From Caldilineaceae bacterium (GTDB lineage: Bacteria; Chloroflexota; Anaerolineae; Caldilineales; Caldilineaceae), in contig JAJEDI010000050.1 in NCBI GenBank assembly GCA_022821585.1, positions 62,001 to 126,000 on the forward strand: a stretch of 64,000 nt of DNA, given 5' to 3'. The notes beneath the pieces were generated by a model, which worked only from the letters and a program-made list of their open reading frames with translations, had not been told where the DNA came from and made no database searches. Position 1 is the first letter of the stretch; each line of letters begins with the position of its first letter. Positions 34,364 to 44,110 of this stretch are shown here, piece after piece. Made by a program: the position numbers and the translations under genes.

Positions 34364-36001
34364 ATGATCGACCGTCACAGGTCACTCATTCACACCGTAA
34401 TGGCCGGACTGGTCGGGCTGACGTTTGGCTTGTTTATCGGTTGGTGGGTGTGGCCAGTACAGTGGATCGAGGCGCCGGGGACGGGGCCAGCTGCGTCCGC
34501 GCCTTCTCAGTCGGTAGAGAGGCCGGCAGCAGAAAACGAAGGGCCCGAATCGAACTATTCGGACTTCCTGGACTGGGTAAGCCAGGGACTGCTGTACGTT
34601 GCGGCGGCGCTCCTGCTGGTTGGAGGTGTGGTCATTGGCTACCAGTTGTTGCGACAATCGCAAGGCAAAGATTCTGTTGGGCCGCCTTTTCCTCTTCCAT
34701 TTAAGAGAAGCCGCTCTAATCAAGCGACGGTTGCACGTGAGCTGCGCGCCAAGTCTCCTCCCCTTGCGGGGAGGCCAGCAAGGCAACGCCAACCCAGCCT
34801 GAACTGGTTGCGCAGAGAGAGCAAACCCGATCTGTCTTCTACTTCCGATGAGCCCGTCTTCCGGGAACAATCTTTCTCCGCGCAGCCTACGGACAAAGGG
34901 CCCGCAGGTTCCCCAATTGCGGGAAGCGAGCCGTCCATGCAGGGCGTTCGGGGCAGTGAAGTCGAGACCATTTCGAGCCAAGAGGATGACATTCTGTCAC
35001 CAGAGGGGATGACAGATCACTTTCCGGACAGTTCGATTGCGCCGACAAAGAATCTGGTTGACGAGGAACTTGGCACCGACGGTCCAGAATCATTTGACGC
35101 TCCTGAGACAGCAGTTGAGCCTCACCTGAGGGGCGTTGAAGCAAAGGATGACGAGCGGTACGCGGAAGGGTTTCATGGGGGATTGGCCAGGTTGGCGTCT
35201 TCATCAGATGGGGAGGGTGACGAAGGGGGAGGCGTGCTTCCCGAAGGCGAGGCACCCACGGATTATGCGGGTCCGGTATTGGAAAAGCCCCAAACCAGCG
35301 AGGACCCGGAACCCTGGGAAGAGAACTGGCGCACAGCGCCGGCTGGGACGGCCACTTTCGAGGATCTTGAGGAACCGGGAGAAGAGGGGGGCACCGGGAG
35401 GGCAGGGCAATTGCCATCCGGGGCGACGGCAGGACCGGCGAGGCCAATTGAATGGGAAGAGGAGAGCGCTGAGTCCTCTCCGGTCTCGAGAAAGGAACCT
35501 AAGACTGTCGGGACTGGATTCATTCCGCCAGAAGCGAGGCCAGTTGACCGTACTTCAAGCCAGCTCGTGGGACAGTTTGAGGCGAATTATGCCTACGGCG
35601 TCCAGTCCTATGACGAGAGCTTTACCATCAACAGTGCGGACGGAGAATTGCTGGGTGCTTGCGGCGTGGGTATCAATGAGTCGGTGGACCGCGATGCGGC
35701 AAATTCGGAACAGGTACGATTACTTGACGTCTGGCTCTATGACCGGTCGGCGGTACGCAGCGTAAGCCAGCCTCTTGTCTCGCCCGGATTTGACGTTTCA
35801 GGACTGGATGACTACACGGAGGGCAGCGGCCCGGATTCGTCCTTCCCTCTTGAGATCGTCCCCGGCCTGCGTTGCACGCTGCAGTCGGACAGCATTGTAG
35901 TGGAATGCTCAATCAAGAGCGCTTCGTTTTTGGAAGGCGAACTGGAGCCGATGCCGTTCCATTCGGTCAGCGTCAACCTGGCTGTCTACGTTGAGGTGTG
36001 A
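34364..36001 (+). CDS. Unknown membrane protein with acidic disordered region
   Basis: I start at ATG 34364 with AGGAAGGA just upstream; a reading from 34283 overlaps manC. The 545-residue protein has two membrane segments (about residues 10-30 and 68-92). A region of about 300 residues rich in Glu, Asp, Pro, Ser and Gly and probably disordered follows. It ends in a folded C-terminal domain of about 150 residues (from ANYAYGVQSYDESFTI to VSVNLAVYVEV) with beta-strand character. I do not recognise the family. The large soluble part should lie on one side of the membrane, possibly as a scaffold. Confidence 0.75.
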   Translation: MIDRHRSLIHTVMAGLVGLTFGLFIGWWVWPVQWIEAPGTGPAASAPSQSVERPAAENEGPESNYSDFLDWVSQGLLYVAAALLLVGGVVIGYQLLRQSQGKDSVGPPFPLPFKRSRSNQATVARELRAKSPPLAGRPARQRQPSLNWLRRESKPDLSSTSDEPVFREQSFSAQPTDKGPAGSPIAGSEPSMQGVRGSEVETISSQEDDILSPEGMTDHFPDSSIAPTKNLVDEELGTDGPESFDAPETAVEPHLRGVEAKDDERYAEGFHGGLARLASSSDGEGDEGGGVLPEGEAPTDYAGPVLEKPQTSEDPEPWEENWRTAPAGTATFEDLEEPGEEGGTGRAGQLPSGATAGPARPIEWEEESAESSPVSRKEPKTVGTGFIPPEARPVDRTSSQLVGQFEANYAYGVQSYDESFTINSADGELLGACGVGINESVDRDAANSEQVRLLDVWLYDRSAVRSVSQPLVSPGFDVSGLDDYTEGSGPDSSFPLEIVPGLRCTLQSDSIVVECSIKSASFLEGELEPMPFHSVSVNLAVYVEV

Positions 36002-36032
36002 TGGGATTTCGGGTCACCAGGAGGTCTGCAGG

Positions 36033-37199
36033 TCAGACCCCTTCTTCCGGGTCAAAGAGGCGGCGGTGTTCGGCGATGGCGTACCGGTCGGTCATGCCGG
36101 CGATGTAATCGCAGACGACTCGGTGGAGGTCTTTGCCTGAGTCGGAAAGGTTTGCCTGGGTTTCAGGAGGCAATTGTGCCGGCTCCTCGACGAATGCAAG
36201 GAACAGAGCGCGAATCGTTCTATCCGCCTTGGCGGCCATACGAGCTACACGGTAGTGTCGATAGAAACGATCGAAGAGAAATCGTTTCAACTCCTTGTTT
36301 TCCTCACCAGTCTCATCCGAATAGGATGCCATGTTTTCCCCCTGCGCGCGCAGATCAACGAGACTCTGCACGCCGGCAGCGCGCAGGTTTGCCATCGTGG
36401 CCTGGATAGCATCATTCACCTCGATCCCTACCAGCCGCCGGATGAAACGGTAACGGTCAAGGGGTTGTGTGAGGTCGATGGATGCGGGGGTTTCGCCAAG
36501 TGAACGCAGGACTCGACGACTGATGGCCAGGTCCAGAAAGGCACCGGGCTGTAAGATGCCGGCCCGTAGGCCGTCATCTGAGTCACTGGTGTTGTAAGCG
36601 ATCTCGTCTGCCAGATTACTTATCTGACATTCCAAGGTACCCATTTCGTCGGGACTGTAGTTTCTGGCATCGACGATGTCATAGTCGGTGTCGTGTTTGA
36701 CCACCCCTTCACGTACCTCGTATGTCAGGTTGAGCCCGGGATGGTCGGCGTATCGGCGCTCCAACGTGGTGACTATGCGATAGGTCTGCTTCTGGTGGTC
36801 ATAGCCGCCGTGCCCTTGCATCAGATCATTCAGAGTGGTCTCGCCGGTATGGCCGAAGGGAGGATGTCCCAAGTCATGAGCGAGGCAGATGGCTTCGGTC
36901 AGATCTTCGTTACAGGCCAGGGCCCGGGCCAGTGTGCGGCCGATCTGGGCTACTTCGATGGTGTGGGTCAGGCGGTTGCGGTAGTGATCGCCTTCGTTGT
37001 AAACAAAGACCTGGGTTTTGTACTGTAGTCGGCGAAATGCGGTTGTGTGGATGATGCGGTCGCGGTCGCGCTGGTAAGCGGTGCGATACGGGTGTTCGGA
37101 GGCCGGATGGACCCGCCCGCGGCTGCGAGCGCTGGACATGGCGTAGGCGGCCAGTTCTCTTTCTTCTCTTTGCTCCAGCTCTTCCCTGGCTACTGTCAT
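36033..37199 (-). CDS. dgt: dGTPase-like HD-domain triphosphohydrolase
   Basis: The 388-residue protein has the HD metal motif His79...His108-Asp109 (in LTHTIEV and AHDLGHPPFGHTGE) and the N-terminal YRTAYQRDRDRIIHTTAFRRLQYKTQ segment of dGTPase-like enzymes, split by one or two changes. It hydrolyses dNTPs to deoxynucleosides and triphosphate. It converges with the unknown membrane protein gene and diverges from ftsY. The length is at the short end of the family. Confidence 0.9.
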   Translation of the reverse strand: MTVAREELEQREERELAAYAMSSARSRGRVHPASEHPYRTAYQRDRDRIIHTTAFRRLQYKTQVFVYNEGDHYRNRLTHTIEVAQIGRTLARALACNEDLTEAICLAHDLGHPPFGHTGETTLNDLMQGHGGYDHQKQTYRIVTTLERRYADHPGLNLTYEVREGVVKHDTDYDIVDARNYSPDEMGTLECQISNLADEIAYNTSDSDDGLRAGILQPGAFLDLAISRRVLRSLGETPASIDLTQPLDRYRFIRRLVGIEVNDAIQATMANLRAAGVQSLVDLRAQGENMASYSDETGEENKELKRFLFDRFYRHYRVARMAAKADRTIRALFLAFVEEPAQLPPETQANLSDSGKDLHRVVCDYIAGMTDRYAIAEHRRLFDPEEGV

Positions 37200-37410
37200 T
37201 TTCGTCTCACAGGCACGGGACCGAGCTGTTGCAGCGTCACCAAAGCGGCTACCGAGACGGTGATCCCTCCTTCGAAATCAGTATACAGTCTGGCTACCCG
37301 ATCCTGCCAACACTCCTTTTTCGTGCTCCTGGCACGTTGCATGGTCTACGGGGACAGTGTCAGACGTGGATGCGACAGGGTGCAATTGTTCCTTCTTTCG
37401 TTCACGCCCG

Positions 37411-37419
37411 TGCTATAAT
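37411..37419 (+). promoter_or_regulatory. Extended -10 promoter for ftsY
   Basis: TGCTATAAT is a perfect extended -10, 44 bases before the ftsY GTG. No good -35 is seen, as expected for this class. Confidence 0.6.
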
Positions 37420-37463
37420 TGCCTCGCGAACCGCCGGCAGGGTCAGTCCCAGGAGATTCAAAC

Positions 37464-38414
37464 GTGCTCAGGCGTTTGTTTGGCCGTCAGGAAGAGAAGA
37501 CGGCCGACGATGTACGAATTGAAGAAAGCCTGCAGAAGACAAGATCGGGAATCTTCAGTCAGATCGGGTCGATCTTTCAGGGGAACGAGGTCAGCGATGA
37601 ACTGTGGGAGGAGTTGGAGGAGGCACTGATCGTTGCCGATGTCGGTGTGGATACTACGATGGAGCTCGTCGAGTCCACGCGCAAGCGGGTCGAGCAGGAG
37701 GGTGTGAGACGCAGTGAGGATGCCTATCTGGTCCTGAAGCAGGAGATGGTCAAACTATTGCAGGCAGATGCACCGTTACAGATTGAGGAGCCGCGCATTC
37801 TGACCGTAGTGCTCATCGTGGGCGTAAACGGTTCGGGCAAAACGACGACGATAGGCAAGCTGGCTTTGCGGTACAAGGAGAGAGGCAAGAAGGTGGTCCT
37901 AGCCGCCGGCGACACGTTTCGGGCGGCGGCCATCGAACAGCTCCAGATCTGGGGAGAGCGGGCAGGGGTCGAAGTTATCGCGCAGGCTTCCGGATCGGAC
38001 CCGGCGGCGGTGCTGTTCGACGCAATTCGTGCGAGCCAAGAGAGCCGAAATGCGGACCTGCTGATCACGGACACGGCAGGCAGGTTGCAGAATAAGTTCA
38101 ATCTGATGCAGGAGCTAGAGAAGATGCACCGTGTGGCTGCAAAACAGGTCCATCGTGCGCCACACGAGACGTTGCTGGTGCTGGACGCCTCCACGGGGCA
38201 GAACGCCATCTTACAGGCAAAAGGCTTTAAGGAGGCAACCGGCGTAACAGGTATTGTATTGACCAAGTTGGATAGCACGGCCAAGGGCGGCGCAGTTCTG
38301 AGCATCAAGAAGCAGCTGGGTATACCGGTGCGTTTCGTAGGTACAGGGGAAAGGCTGGAAGACCTGGCTGAGTTTGAACCGGTGACATTTGTGGAAGGCC
38401 TTTTGGGAGAATAA
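37464..38414 (+). CDS. ftsY: Signal recognition particle receptor FtsY
   Basis: I start at GTG 37464, 8 bases after AGGAG. A longer reading begins inside the promoter at 37419. The 316-residue GTPase has the N domain, P-loop [27 protein letters not shown] and [14 protein letters not shown] motifs. It lacks a long acidic A domain, so it is the short form. It receives SRP-ribosome complexes at the membrane. A hairpin separates it from prfB. Confidence 0.96.
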   Translation: MLRRLFGRQEEKTADDVRIEESLQKTRSGIFSQIGSIFQGNEVSDELWEELEEALIVADVGVDTTMELVESTRKRVEQEGVRRSEDAYLVLKQEMVKLLQADAPLQIEEPRILTVVLIVGVNGSGKTTTIGKLALRYKERGKKVVLAAGDTFRAAAIEQLQIWGERAGVEVIAQASGSDPAAVLFDAIRASQESRNADLLITDTAGRLQNKFNLMQELEKMHRVAAKQVHRAPHETLLVLDASTGQNAILQAKGFKEATGVTGIVLTKLDSTAKGGAVLSIKKQLGIPVRFVGTGERLEDLAEFEPVTFVEGLLGE

Positions 38415-38435
38415 CGGCATTAGGTGCTTCATTGG

Positions 38436-38469
38436 TGGCCGGCCAGGAGGGTCCTGAGTCCTGGGGCCA
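38436..38469 (+). other. Bulged 11-bp stem-loop between ftsY and prfB
   Basis: TGGCC and CCAGGA (38436-38448, with a GG bulge) pair with TCCTGG and GGCCA (38459-38469) around a 10-base loop. No T-run follows. It may cause partial termination or protect the ftsY message. Confidence 0.4.
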
Positions 38470-38518
38470 TAGGCGGCTTCAGGATGCCATCAAGCTACAT
38501 CAAAGGAGATAAGAAGAC

Positions 38519-39611
38519 ATGGGGGAATTGACCGATCGACTTCACCTGCTCGCGGAGCGGGTTGATACAATACGGGGGCGGCTTTGACCTGCCAGACAAG
38601 GTCGCACAGGCAAGAGCGTTGGAAGAGGAGTCGATAGCGCCCGATTTCTGGGATGACCAGAGGGCAGCGCAGCAGAAGATGCAGGCGTTAAACGCCCTTC
38701 AAGAGCAGATAGGAGTGTGGGACAAGCTTAAGCAGCGGACGCAAGACGCGCTAGACCTTGTAGAGATCGCCGAAGATGACGAGACGTTGCTGGCGGAGCT
38801 GGACAGTGAGGCCAGTTCGTTAGACGAGGAGTTGGAAAAACGCGAATTCACGCTGGCACTCAATGGTAAGTATGATGCGGGCGGTGCAATCATCAGTATT
38901 CATGCCGGGGCCGGCGGTACGGAGGCGCAGGACTGGGCGGCGATGTTACAGCGCATGTATTTGCGCTGGTCGGAAAAGAAGGGCTACGCGACCGAGATCA
39001 CCGATATGACCCAGGGTGAGGAGGCTGGCATAAAGAGCGTCACGATCACCGTGGATGGGTCATACGCGTACGGATACCTTCAGGCGGAACGGGGGACACA
39101 CCGACTCGTACGGCTCAGCCCCTTCGACGCTGGCAACAGGCGCCATACATCGTTCGCGAAGCTTGAGGTCATGCCAATTATTGACGAAGATATCGAGATT
39201 GAGATCGCATCGAATGACATTCGAATGGATGTCTTCCTGTCCAGCGGGGCAGGGGGCCAGAGTGTGCAGAAGAACGCGACGGCCGTACGCCTGCATCATT
39301 TGCCGACCGGTATTGTCGTATCTTGTCAGAATGAGCGGAGCCAGACACAGAACCGGGAGATCGCGCTGAGAATCCTGCGGGGCAAGCTCTACGCCATCGA
39401 GCAGGAGAAGATTGCGGCCGAAAAGGCCCGGCTCAAGGGAGAGAATGTGCAGGCCGACTTTGGCAGCCAGATCCGCTCCTACGTCCTACACCCCTATCAG
39501 ATGGTGAAGGACCTACGAACTAACGTGGAAACCGCCTCGCCGCAGACGGTCCTGGACGGTGAACTGGACCCGTTTATCGAGGCCTGGTTGAAAGGTCAGG
39601 TGGGAACCTAA
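38519..39611 (+). CDS. prfB: Peptide chain release factor 2, with programmed +1 frameshift
   Basis: Translation starts at ATG 38519 behind AAAGGAGAT and meets an in-frame TGA at 38585-38587 after 22 codons. Reading then continues in the +1 frame from GAC at 38586, giving 363 residues, the normal RF2 length. The protein has the RF2-specific SPF tripeptide (RLSPFDAG) for UGA/UAA recognition and the catalytic GGQ at residues 245-247. The frameshift lets RF2 adjust its own level. A LarA-like gene follows 25 bases later. Confidence 0.97.
38574..38588 (+). promoter_or_regulatory. RF2 +1 frameshift signal
   Basis: GGGGG at 38574-38578 acts as an internal Shine-Dalgarno, three bases before CTT TGA C (38582-38588). 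This is the same geometry as the classic prfB site. Slow decoding of UGA when RF2 is scarce allows the CUU-bound tRNA to slip forward. Confidence 0.95.
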
Positions 39612-39636
39612 ACACATGCTCTCCAGGGAGGTATCA

Positions 39637-40869
39637 ATGCTTCAACTTGCACCGGTGCGGCAGTCGGTCCCTGATCAGCGGGCGGAGAATCTGTCTGCCG
39701 CTGTATGGAACGGTCTAAACGCGATTGCGCTGTCTGAGCGAGTGCGGCCCGGGATGCGGGTGGCCGTGGCGGTAGGAAGCCGGGGAATCTCTTGTTACGG
39801 GGAAGTGGTGCGGGCGGTCGTTGAGACTTTGCAGGCCCTGGAGGCGGAGCCGTTTCTCGTCCCGGCAATGGGAAGCCATGGCGGAGGAACGGCTGAGGGT
39901 CAGCACGCCGTCCTCGTCGGATACGGAATGGCAGAGCTGGGGGTTCCCATCCACAGCAGCCTGGAAGTAAAGCAGATTGGAGAAGTAGATGGAATGCCAA
40001 TCTACTGGGACCGACATGCGGCAGAGGCCGATGCGGTAATCCCTGTCAATCGCGTCAAGGCGCATACCGCTTTTCGCGCCGACCACGAAAGTGGGCTGTG
40101 CAAAATCATGACGATCGGATTGGGGAAGAAGAAAGGGGCGGCGACGCTCCATGCGCACGATGCCGCCACAGCGATCCCACGGGCGGCGCAGGTCATACTG
40201 CAGGAGATGCCGGTCGCGGCGGGCGTCGCTATTGTTGAGAACGGACGTCACGAGCCCGCGGAAATCGCGGTCCTGGCGGGAGAAAGGATTTTCGAAGAGG
40301 AGCCTAAGCTTTTGCGGAAGGCGAAGGCGCTGCAGCCGTCCATCCCCTTTAGCGACCTTGACCTGCTGATTGTGCAGGAGATGGGCAAGAACATCAGCGG
40401 AACGGGGATGGATACCAACATCATCGGGATGTGGCGCCGAAACGGCGGTCCGAGAGAGCCGGATTTTCGCGTTCTGGCGGTCCTGGATCTTACGGCTGGC
40501 AGCCACGGCAATGCCTCAGGCGTCGGCCTGGCCGACCTCATCCCGGAAAGACTGCGGGCCAAGATCGACTGGCATGCTACCTATACGAACTGTCTGACCG
40601 CCGGCAGCTTCGCGGCGGCAAAGCAGCCCGCCGTACTGCCGACGGACAGGGAGGTTATCGAGACGGGGTTGATGGGCAAGGATGCCGAGAAGGCGCGCGT
40701 CGTATGGATTCAGAACACACTTGAACTGGATACGTTGTGGCTTTCGCCGGCATTGTTGGGAGAGGCAGGTGACAACCCGTCTCTGACCCAAATAGGGTCT
40801 GTGCAGAGCATTCAGTTTGACGAGGCCGGTGCATTTCGCGCTCCGGTTGCGGAGACGATATCCTCCTAA
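39637..40869 (+). CDS. LarA-like (DUF2088, lactate racemase N-terminal domain) protein
   Basis: I start at ATG 39637, with AGGGAGG at 39625-39631; an ATG at 39616 has no such site. The 410-residue protein has MGSHGGGTAEGQ (about residue 76) and VNRVKAHTAFRADHESGLCKIM (about 144), in two pieces typical of the LarA/DUF2088 N-terminal domain. Known LarA proteins bind a nickel-pincer cofactor and racemise hydroxyacids. No larB, larC or larE genes are nearby, so the activity is uncertain. The HAD gene follows closely. Confidence 0.75.
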   Translation: MLQLAPVRQSVPDQRAENLSAAVWNGLNAIALSERVRPGMRVAVAVGSRGISCYGEVVRAVVETLQALEAEPFLVPAMGSHGGGTAEGQHAVLVGYGMAELGVPIHSSLEVKQIGEVDGMPIYWDRHAAEADAVIPVNRVKAHTAFRADHESGLCKIMTIGLGKKKGAATLHAHDAATAIPRAAQVILQEMPVAAGVAIVENGRHEPAEIAVLAGERIFEEEPKLLRKAKALQPSIPFSDLDLLIVQEMGKNISGTGMDTNIIGMWRRNGGPREPDFRVLAVLDLTAGSHGNASGVGLADLIPERLRAKIDWHATYTNCLTAGSFAAAKQPAVLPTDREVIETGLMGKDAEKARVVWIQNTLELDTLWLSPALLGEAGDNPSLTQIGSVQSIQFDEAGAFRAPVAETISS

Positions 40870-40893
40870 GCTCCTGGAAGAGATGCCATAGAC

Positions 40894-41580
40894 ATGAATG
40901 CCACAGCACTTACTTTCGACCTGTTCGGCACTATCCTGGATCTGGGAGGAAGCCTGAAGCCAGCCATTTCCGAGCTCCTCGAAAGGGAGGCGCCTGAAAG
41001 GAGTCCGGACTCATTCTGGGATCAGTGGAGGAGGCGTCAGCGGCTCGAGCAGTACCAGGATACGATCATGATGATGGGCCACGCCGGCTATCTTGAAACG
41101 GTACGGCGGGCCCTGCATTACGTGTTTCGATGGAACAGTTTAGAGCCGACGGAGCAACGCATCCAGGAGTTGATGTCAGCGTGGCAAGGACTCTCTCCCT
41201 TTCCCGAGGTTGTTCCCGCGCTGGAGCGGCTCCACGAACGCTACCGTCTCGTGGTTCTCTCCAATGGGGACCCTCATTATCTGGACCATCTGGTCGGGAA
41301 TCGTGTTAACTTCCCATTTGACGACGTCATCTCTGCGACCGGAAATGGTGCGTTCAAGCCGCATCCCGGCGTATACCGGCGGGCTGCCCATCTGCTCGAC
41401 CTGGAGGTCAACCAGTGTCTGATGGTGTCGGCGAATGCCTTTGACTGCGTCGGAGCGCGGGCATGCGGATTCCAGGCGGTTTACGTGAACCGTTACAAGA
41501 TGCCGACCGAAGACTCGCCGTTCCAGCCTGCGCTGACTGTGGACGACTTCACTGAGCTGGCTGATGCGCTGCTTCAATAG
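40894..41580 (+). CDS. HAD-superfamily hydrolase, 2-haloacid dehalogenase-like
   Basis: The 228-residue protein has HAD motif I FDLFGT (Asp9 nucleophile), motif II SNG (about residue 127), Lys in FKPHPG and the loop SANAFDCVGARACGF. The DLFGT variant and helical cap match type II haloacid dehalogenases, although phosphatase activity on a small acid is also possible. It may act with the LarA-like hydroxyacid protein just upstream (24 bases apart). Confidence 0.85.
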   Translation: MNATALTFDLFGTILDLGGSLKPAISELLEREAPERSPDSFWDQWRRRQRLEQYQDTIMMMGHAGYLETVRRALHYVFRWNSLEPTEQRIQELMSAWQGLSPFPEVVPALERLHERYRLVVLSNGDPHYLDHLVGNRVNFPFDDVISATGNGAFKPHPGVYRRAAHLLDLEVNQCLMVSANAFDCVGARACGFQAVYVNRYKMPTEDSPFQPALTVDDFTELADALLQ

Positions 41581-41660
41581 AAGTCATGGGTACGTTTTCA
41601 GAATGCTGCCGCTTCGGGGGCGGCCGCGTAGTTGCCCCAAGGGGCCGATTCGTCGAAGAA

Positions 41661-41690
41661 TTGTACAGAGGTAGCCGAATGTGCTAGTAT
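41661..41690 (+). promoter_or_regulatory. Promoter for tRNA-Ser
   Basis: TTGTAC (41661-41666) and TAGTAT (41685-41690) are 18 bases apart, with a TG one base before the -10. The predicted start of transcription falls at about 41697, inside the following hairpin. Confidence 0.55.
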
Positions 41691-41692
41691 CG

Positions 41693-41727
41693 CTCATGCT
41701 GGGCATGCTGGGCATGCCCGGCATGAG
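41693..41727. repeat. 16-pair hairpin directly upstream of tRNA-Ser
   Basis: Arms 41693-41708 and 41712-41727 pair with 15 Watson-Crick pairs and one T-G, around a 3-base TGG loop. Within it, GGGCATGC-type units recur as short direct repeats (GCTGGGCAT twice, then GCCCGGCAT). It ends 8 bases before the tRNA and overlaps the expected transcription start. Confidence 0.8.
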
Positions 41728-41734
41728 TTCTAAT

Positions 41735-41824
<90 letters not shown>

Positions 41825-41828
41825 TCGG

Positions 41829-41857
41829 TTCCCGGGCATCATGTGTCCGGGAATTTT
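41829..41857 (+). terminator. Intrinsic terminator after tRNA-Ser
   Basis: TTCCCGG (41829-41835) pairs with CCGGGAA (41847-41853) and is followed directly by TTTT. It starts 7 bases after the tRNA end. Confidence 0.7.
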
Positions 41858-41945
41858 CATTGATGGGTTAGTTGAAATCCCCGATTTTTCTCGCTGACGA
41901 GCAGCGGGAAGCAAACTATGGAGACCGGGAAAGGGGCGTGCAGCG

Positions 41946-43520
41946 ATGGGTTGGGGTCGGACAGCCGGTCGGCCTCTGAGCGGGGGCTTGCCTAGCCATC
42001 CGAATGGTCTGCCATACCAATTCGGCCGACAGGTTCGCGTTGCTGTTGCCGTAGTGGGGCTGGCAGTTTTGGCTTGGTTGCTGGCCGAACTCCCTTTGCT
42101 TTGGTCGGCCGCCGCGGTTGCGGTCTGCGGCGGCAGCTTGTTGTTGTTGCGATTTCCGCATCTGATCTGGCCCGGCCTTGCCGTTGCGCTCCCGTTTGCA
42201 AGCTCTCTCAAGCGAGGTCCTCTCAGCCTGGCAGACCTGATGCTGGGGGCCGCAGTGCTACTGTGGTTTGTCGAGGGCGTGCGGAAGAACCGACTTCGCC
42301 TCAACTCGGGCCTGCTACCGGCTCTGTTCACCGTCTATCTGGCGGCGCTATTGCTCTCTCTTCCCCAAGCGATAGACTTGCAGGAGGCGCTCGAGGGTGT
42401 GATCAAGTGGCTGCAGATGCTGGTGATCGTTCTCCTGGTCCAGGAGGCATTGTCGCCACGACAAGCGCGCTGGCTGGTCTGGGGCCTGCTGGCCGGCGGT
42501 GTGCTGCAGGCGATACTGGGCATCTACCAATTTGTCTTTCGAATTGGGCCGCCGAACTTTCTTTTGTTGGACCGGTTTATGCGGGCGGCAGGAACTTTCG
42601 GCCAGCCCAATCCCTTTGCCGGATATCTGGGGTTGACTCTGCCTGTGGCGGTTTCTCTATTTCTTGTGAGTATCTCCTCTTTCCTTTCGCGCTCAGGAGG
42701 GAGTATGCGTCAATTGTCTATTGGGACGATCGCATATGGTGGAGCGGCCGCGATAATTGGCGCAGGGCTCCTGGCGAGCTGGAGTCGCGGCGGCTGGCTC
42801 GGCGCCGCGGCCGGCGCTGGCATAGTTCTGTACTTTCAAGGTGGGCCGATAGTCAAGGGGGCTGCACTGGCAGTGGCGGGCGCCGTCATGCTGTTGGGGC
42901 CTCTCACTTATCAGTACATTCCTAGCTCTGTGACCGACCGCGTAGCCGATTTGCCCACCTATCTGGGGTCGGGAATGTGGGAAGTGGTTCAGCAGCAGGT
43001 GACAGACAGCAATTTTTCGATCATAGAACGCCTAGCCCATTGGATCGCTGCAATCCGCATGTGGGAGATGTCTCCCTGGCTTGGTGTGGGACCGGGCAAT
43101 TACGCTGCCGTTTATCCGCAAGTACGGCTTGCACGATGGGAAGACCCGTTGGGACATGCCCACAGTTCATACCTGAACGTTCTCGCCGAAAATGGTCTGA
43201 TTGGACTTTTTGCCTATCTGGCACTGTGGACCGGGGTGGTCATCTGGCTCTTGCGTATGCGCCGGCAGATCTTGCGAAGGAGATGGGAGAGGGTTGACCC
43301 CGGGCGAGGTCAACTTCTGGCGAGCCCGGCACCCCTTTGTAGGTCCACTTGGAACGCAGCTCTCCTTGCAGGCGTTCTAGGTGTGGTGGTCCATCTCTCG
43401 GTACATCATCTGTTCGACAATCTTTTCGTTCAAGGCATCTATCTGCATGTTGCGCTTTGGCTCGGCGTTGCGGTTGCACTTGCCAGAGGCGGGCGGTCCG
43501 GCAATGCGGCGGCCCTCTAA
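41946..43520 (+). CDS. O-antigen ligase/polymerase-like membrane protein (Wzy_C family)
   Basis: The 524-residue protein has about ten to twelve membrane segments, with the family signatures SWSRGGWLG (about residue 278) and GVGPGNYAAVYP...HAHSSYLNVLAENGLIG (about 380-420) in a large periplasmic loop. It should join or polymerise lipid-linked glycans at the outer face of the membrane. GtrA and a glycosyltransferase follow, supporting a cell-surface polysaccharide role. The N-terminal 30 residues are hydrophilic, and a later start is possible. Confidence 0.85.
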   Translation: MGWGRTAGRPLSGGLPSHPNGLPYQFGRQVRVAVAVVGLAVLAWLLAELPLLWSAAAVAVCGGSLLLLRFPHLIWPGLAVALPFASSLKRGPLSLADLMLGAAVLLWFVEGVRKNRLRLNSGLLPALFTVYLAALLLSLPQAIDLQEALEGVIKWLQMLVIVLLVQEALSPRQARWLVWGLLAGGVLQAILGIYQFVFRIGPPNFLLLDRFMRAAGTFGQPNPFAGYLGLTLPVAVSLFLVSISSFLSRSGGSMRQLSIGTIAYGGAAAIIGAGLLASWSRGGWLGAAAGAGIVLYFQGGPIVKGAALAVAGAVMLLGPLTYQYIPSSVTDRVADLPTYLGSGMWEVVQQQVTDSNFSIIERLAHWIAAIRMWEMSPWLGVGPGNYAAVYPQVRLARWEDPLGHAHSSYLNVLAENGLIGLFAYLALWTGVVIWLLRMRRQILRRRWERVDPGRGQLLASPAPLCRSTWNAALLAGVLGVVVHLSVHHLFDNLFVQGIYLHVALWLGVAVALARGGRSGNAAAL

Positions 43521-43639
43521 GTGGGTAGTTCTGAAGGCGCCGGCCGTATCGCAGGAATCAAATAGAGCATTTCAGAACATCATGCTTCAAGACCGACTTT
43601 TTCCGGTATGTTTTATCGTCTTATGAAACGGAGACCGTA

Positions 43640-44110
43640 TTGAGCTGGGCAAAACCCCTTGGGATGGAAGGCATCAGTAGCAAAGAAACCAGACGTTTCG
43701 TCAAGTTTGCCTTTGTCGGCGCGCTGGGGTCGGTAACCGATTTCACGATTCTGAATCTGCTTATCGTGCTTGCAGGATTTCCCTCCTTGATAGCCAACGG
43801 CGCTGGATTCTGCGCGGCTGTCCTCCAGAATTTCCTCCTCAACCGCTGGTGGACGTTTCCGGAGAGTCGAGTTCGCAGTACCCGCGGACAGATGGCAAAG
43901 TTCGCTCTTGTCAGTCTCGTGGGCCTGGGAATCAACTTAATTGTTTTCAAATACTTTGATGAACTTCTGCGCCCCTATTGGGTTGACTGGCTGTCCAGTG
44001 CCGACCTGGGATTCAAAGTCAGTTACAATTCTGCCAAGCTGATCGCCATCGGGGTTGTCCTCTTCTGGAACTTCGTTGCCAACCGTCTGTGGACCTTCAA
44101 AGGGCTGTGA
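43640..44110 (+). CDS. GtrA-family membrane protein
   Basis: The 156-residue protein starts at TTG 43640 with GGAG 6 bases before it; an ATG at 43664 is the alternative. It has four membrane segments and the GtrA pattern RRFVKFAFVGALGSVTDF and FVANRLWTF at the end. Members flip or present undecaprenyl-phosphate-linked sugars. Its stop overlaps the next start as GTGA. Confidence 0.87.
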   Translation: MSWAKPLGMEGISSKETRRFVKFAFVGALGSVTDFTILNLLIVLAGFPSLIANGAGFCAAVLQNFLLNRWWTFPESRVRSTRGQMAKFALVSLVGLGINLIVFKYFDELLRPYWVDWLSSADLGFKVSYNSAKLIAIGVVLFWNFVANRLWTFKGL

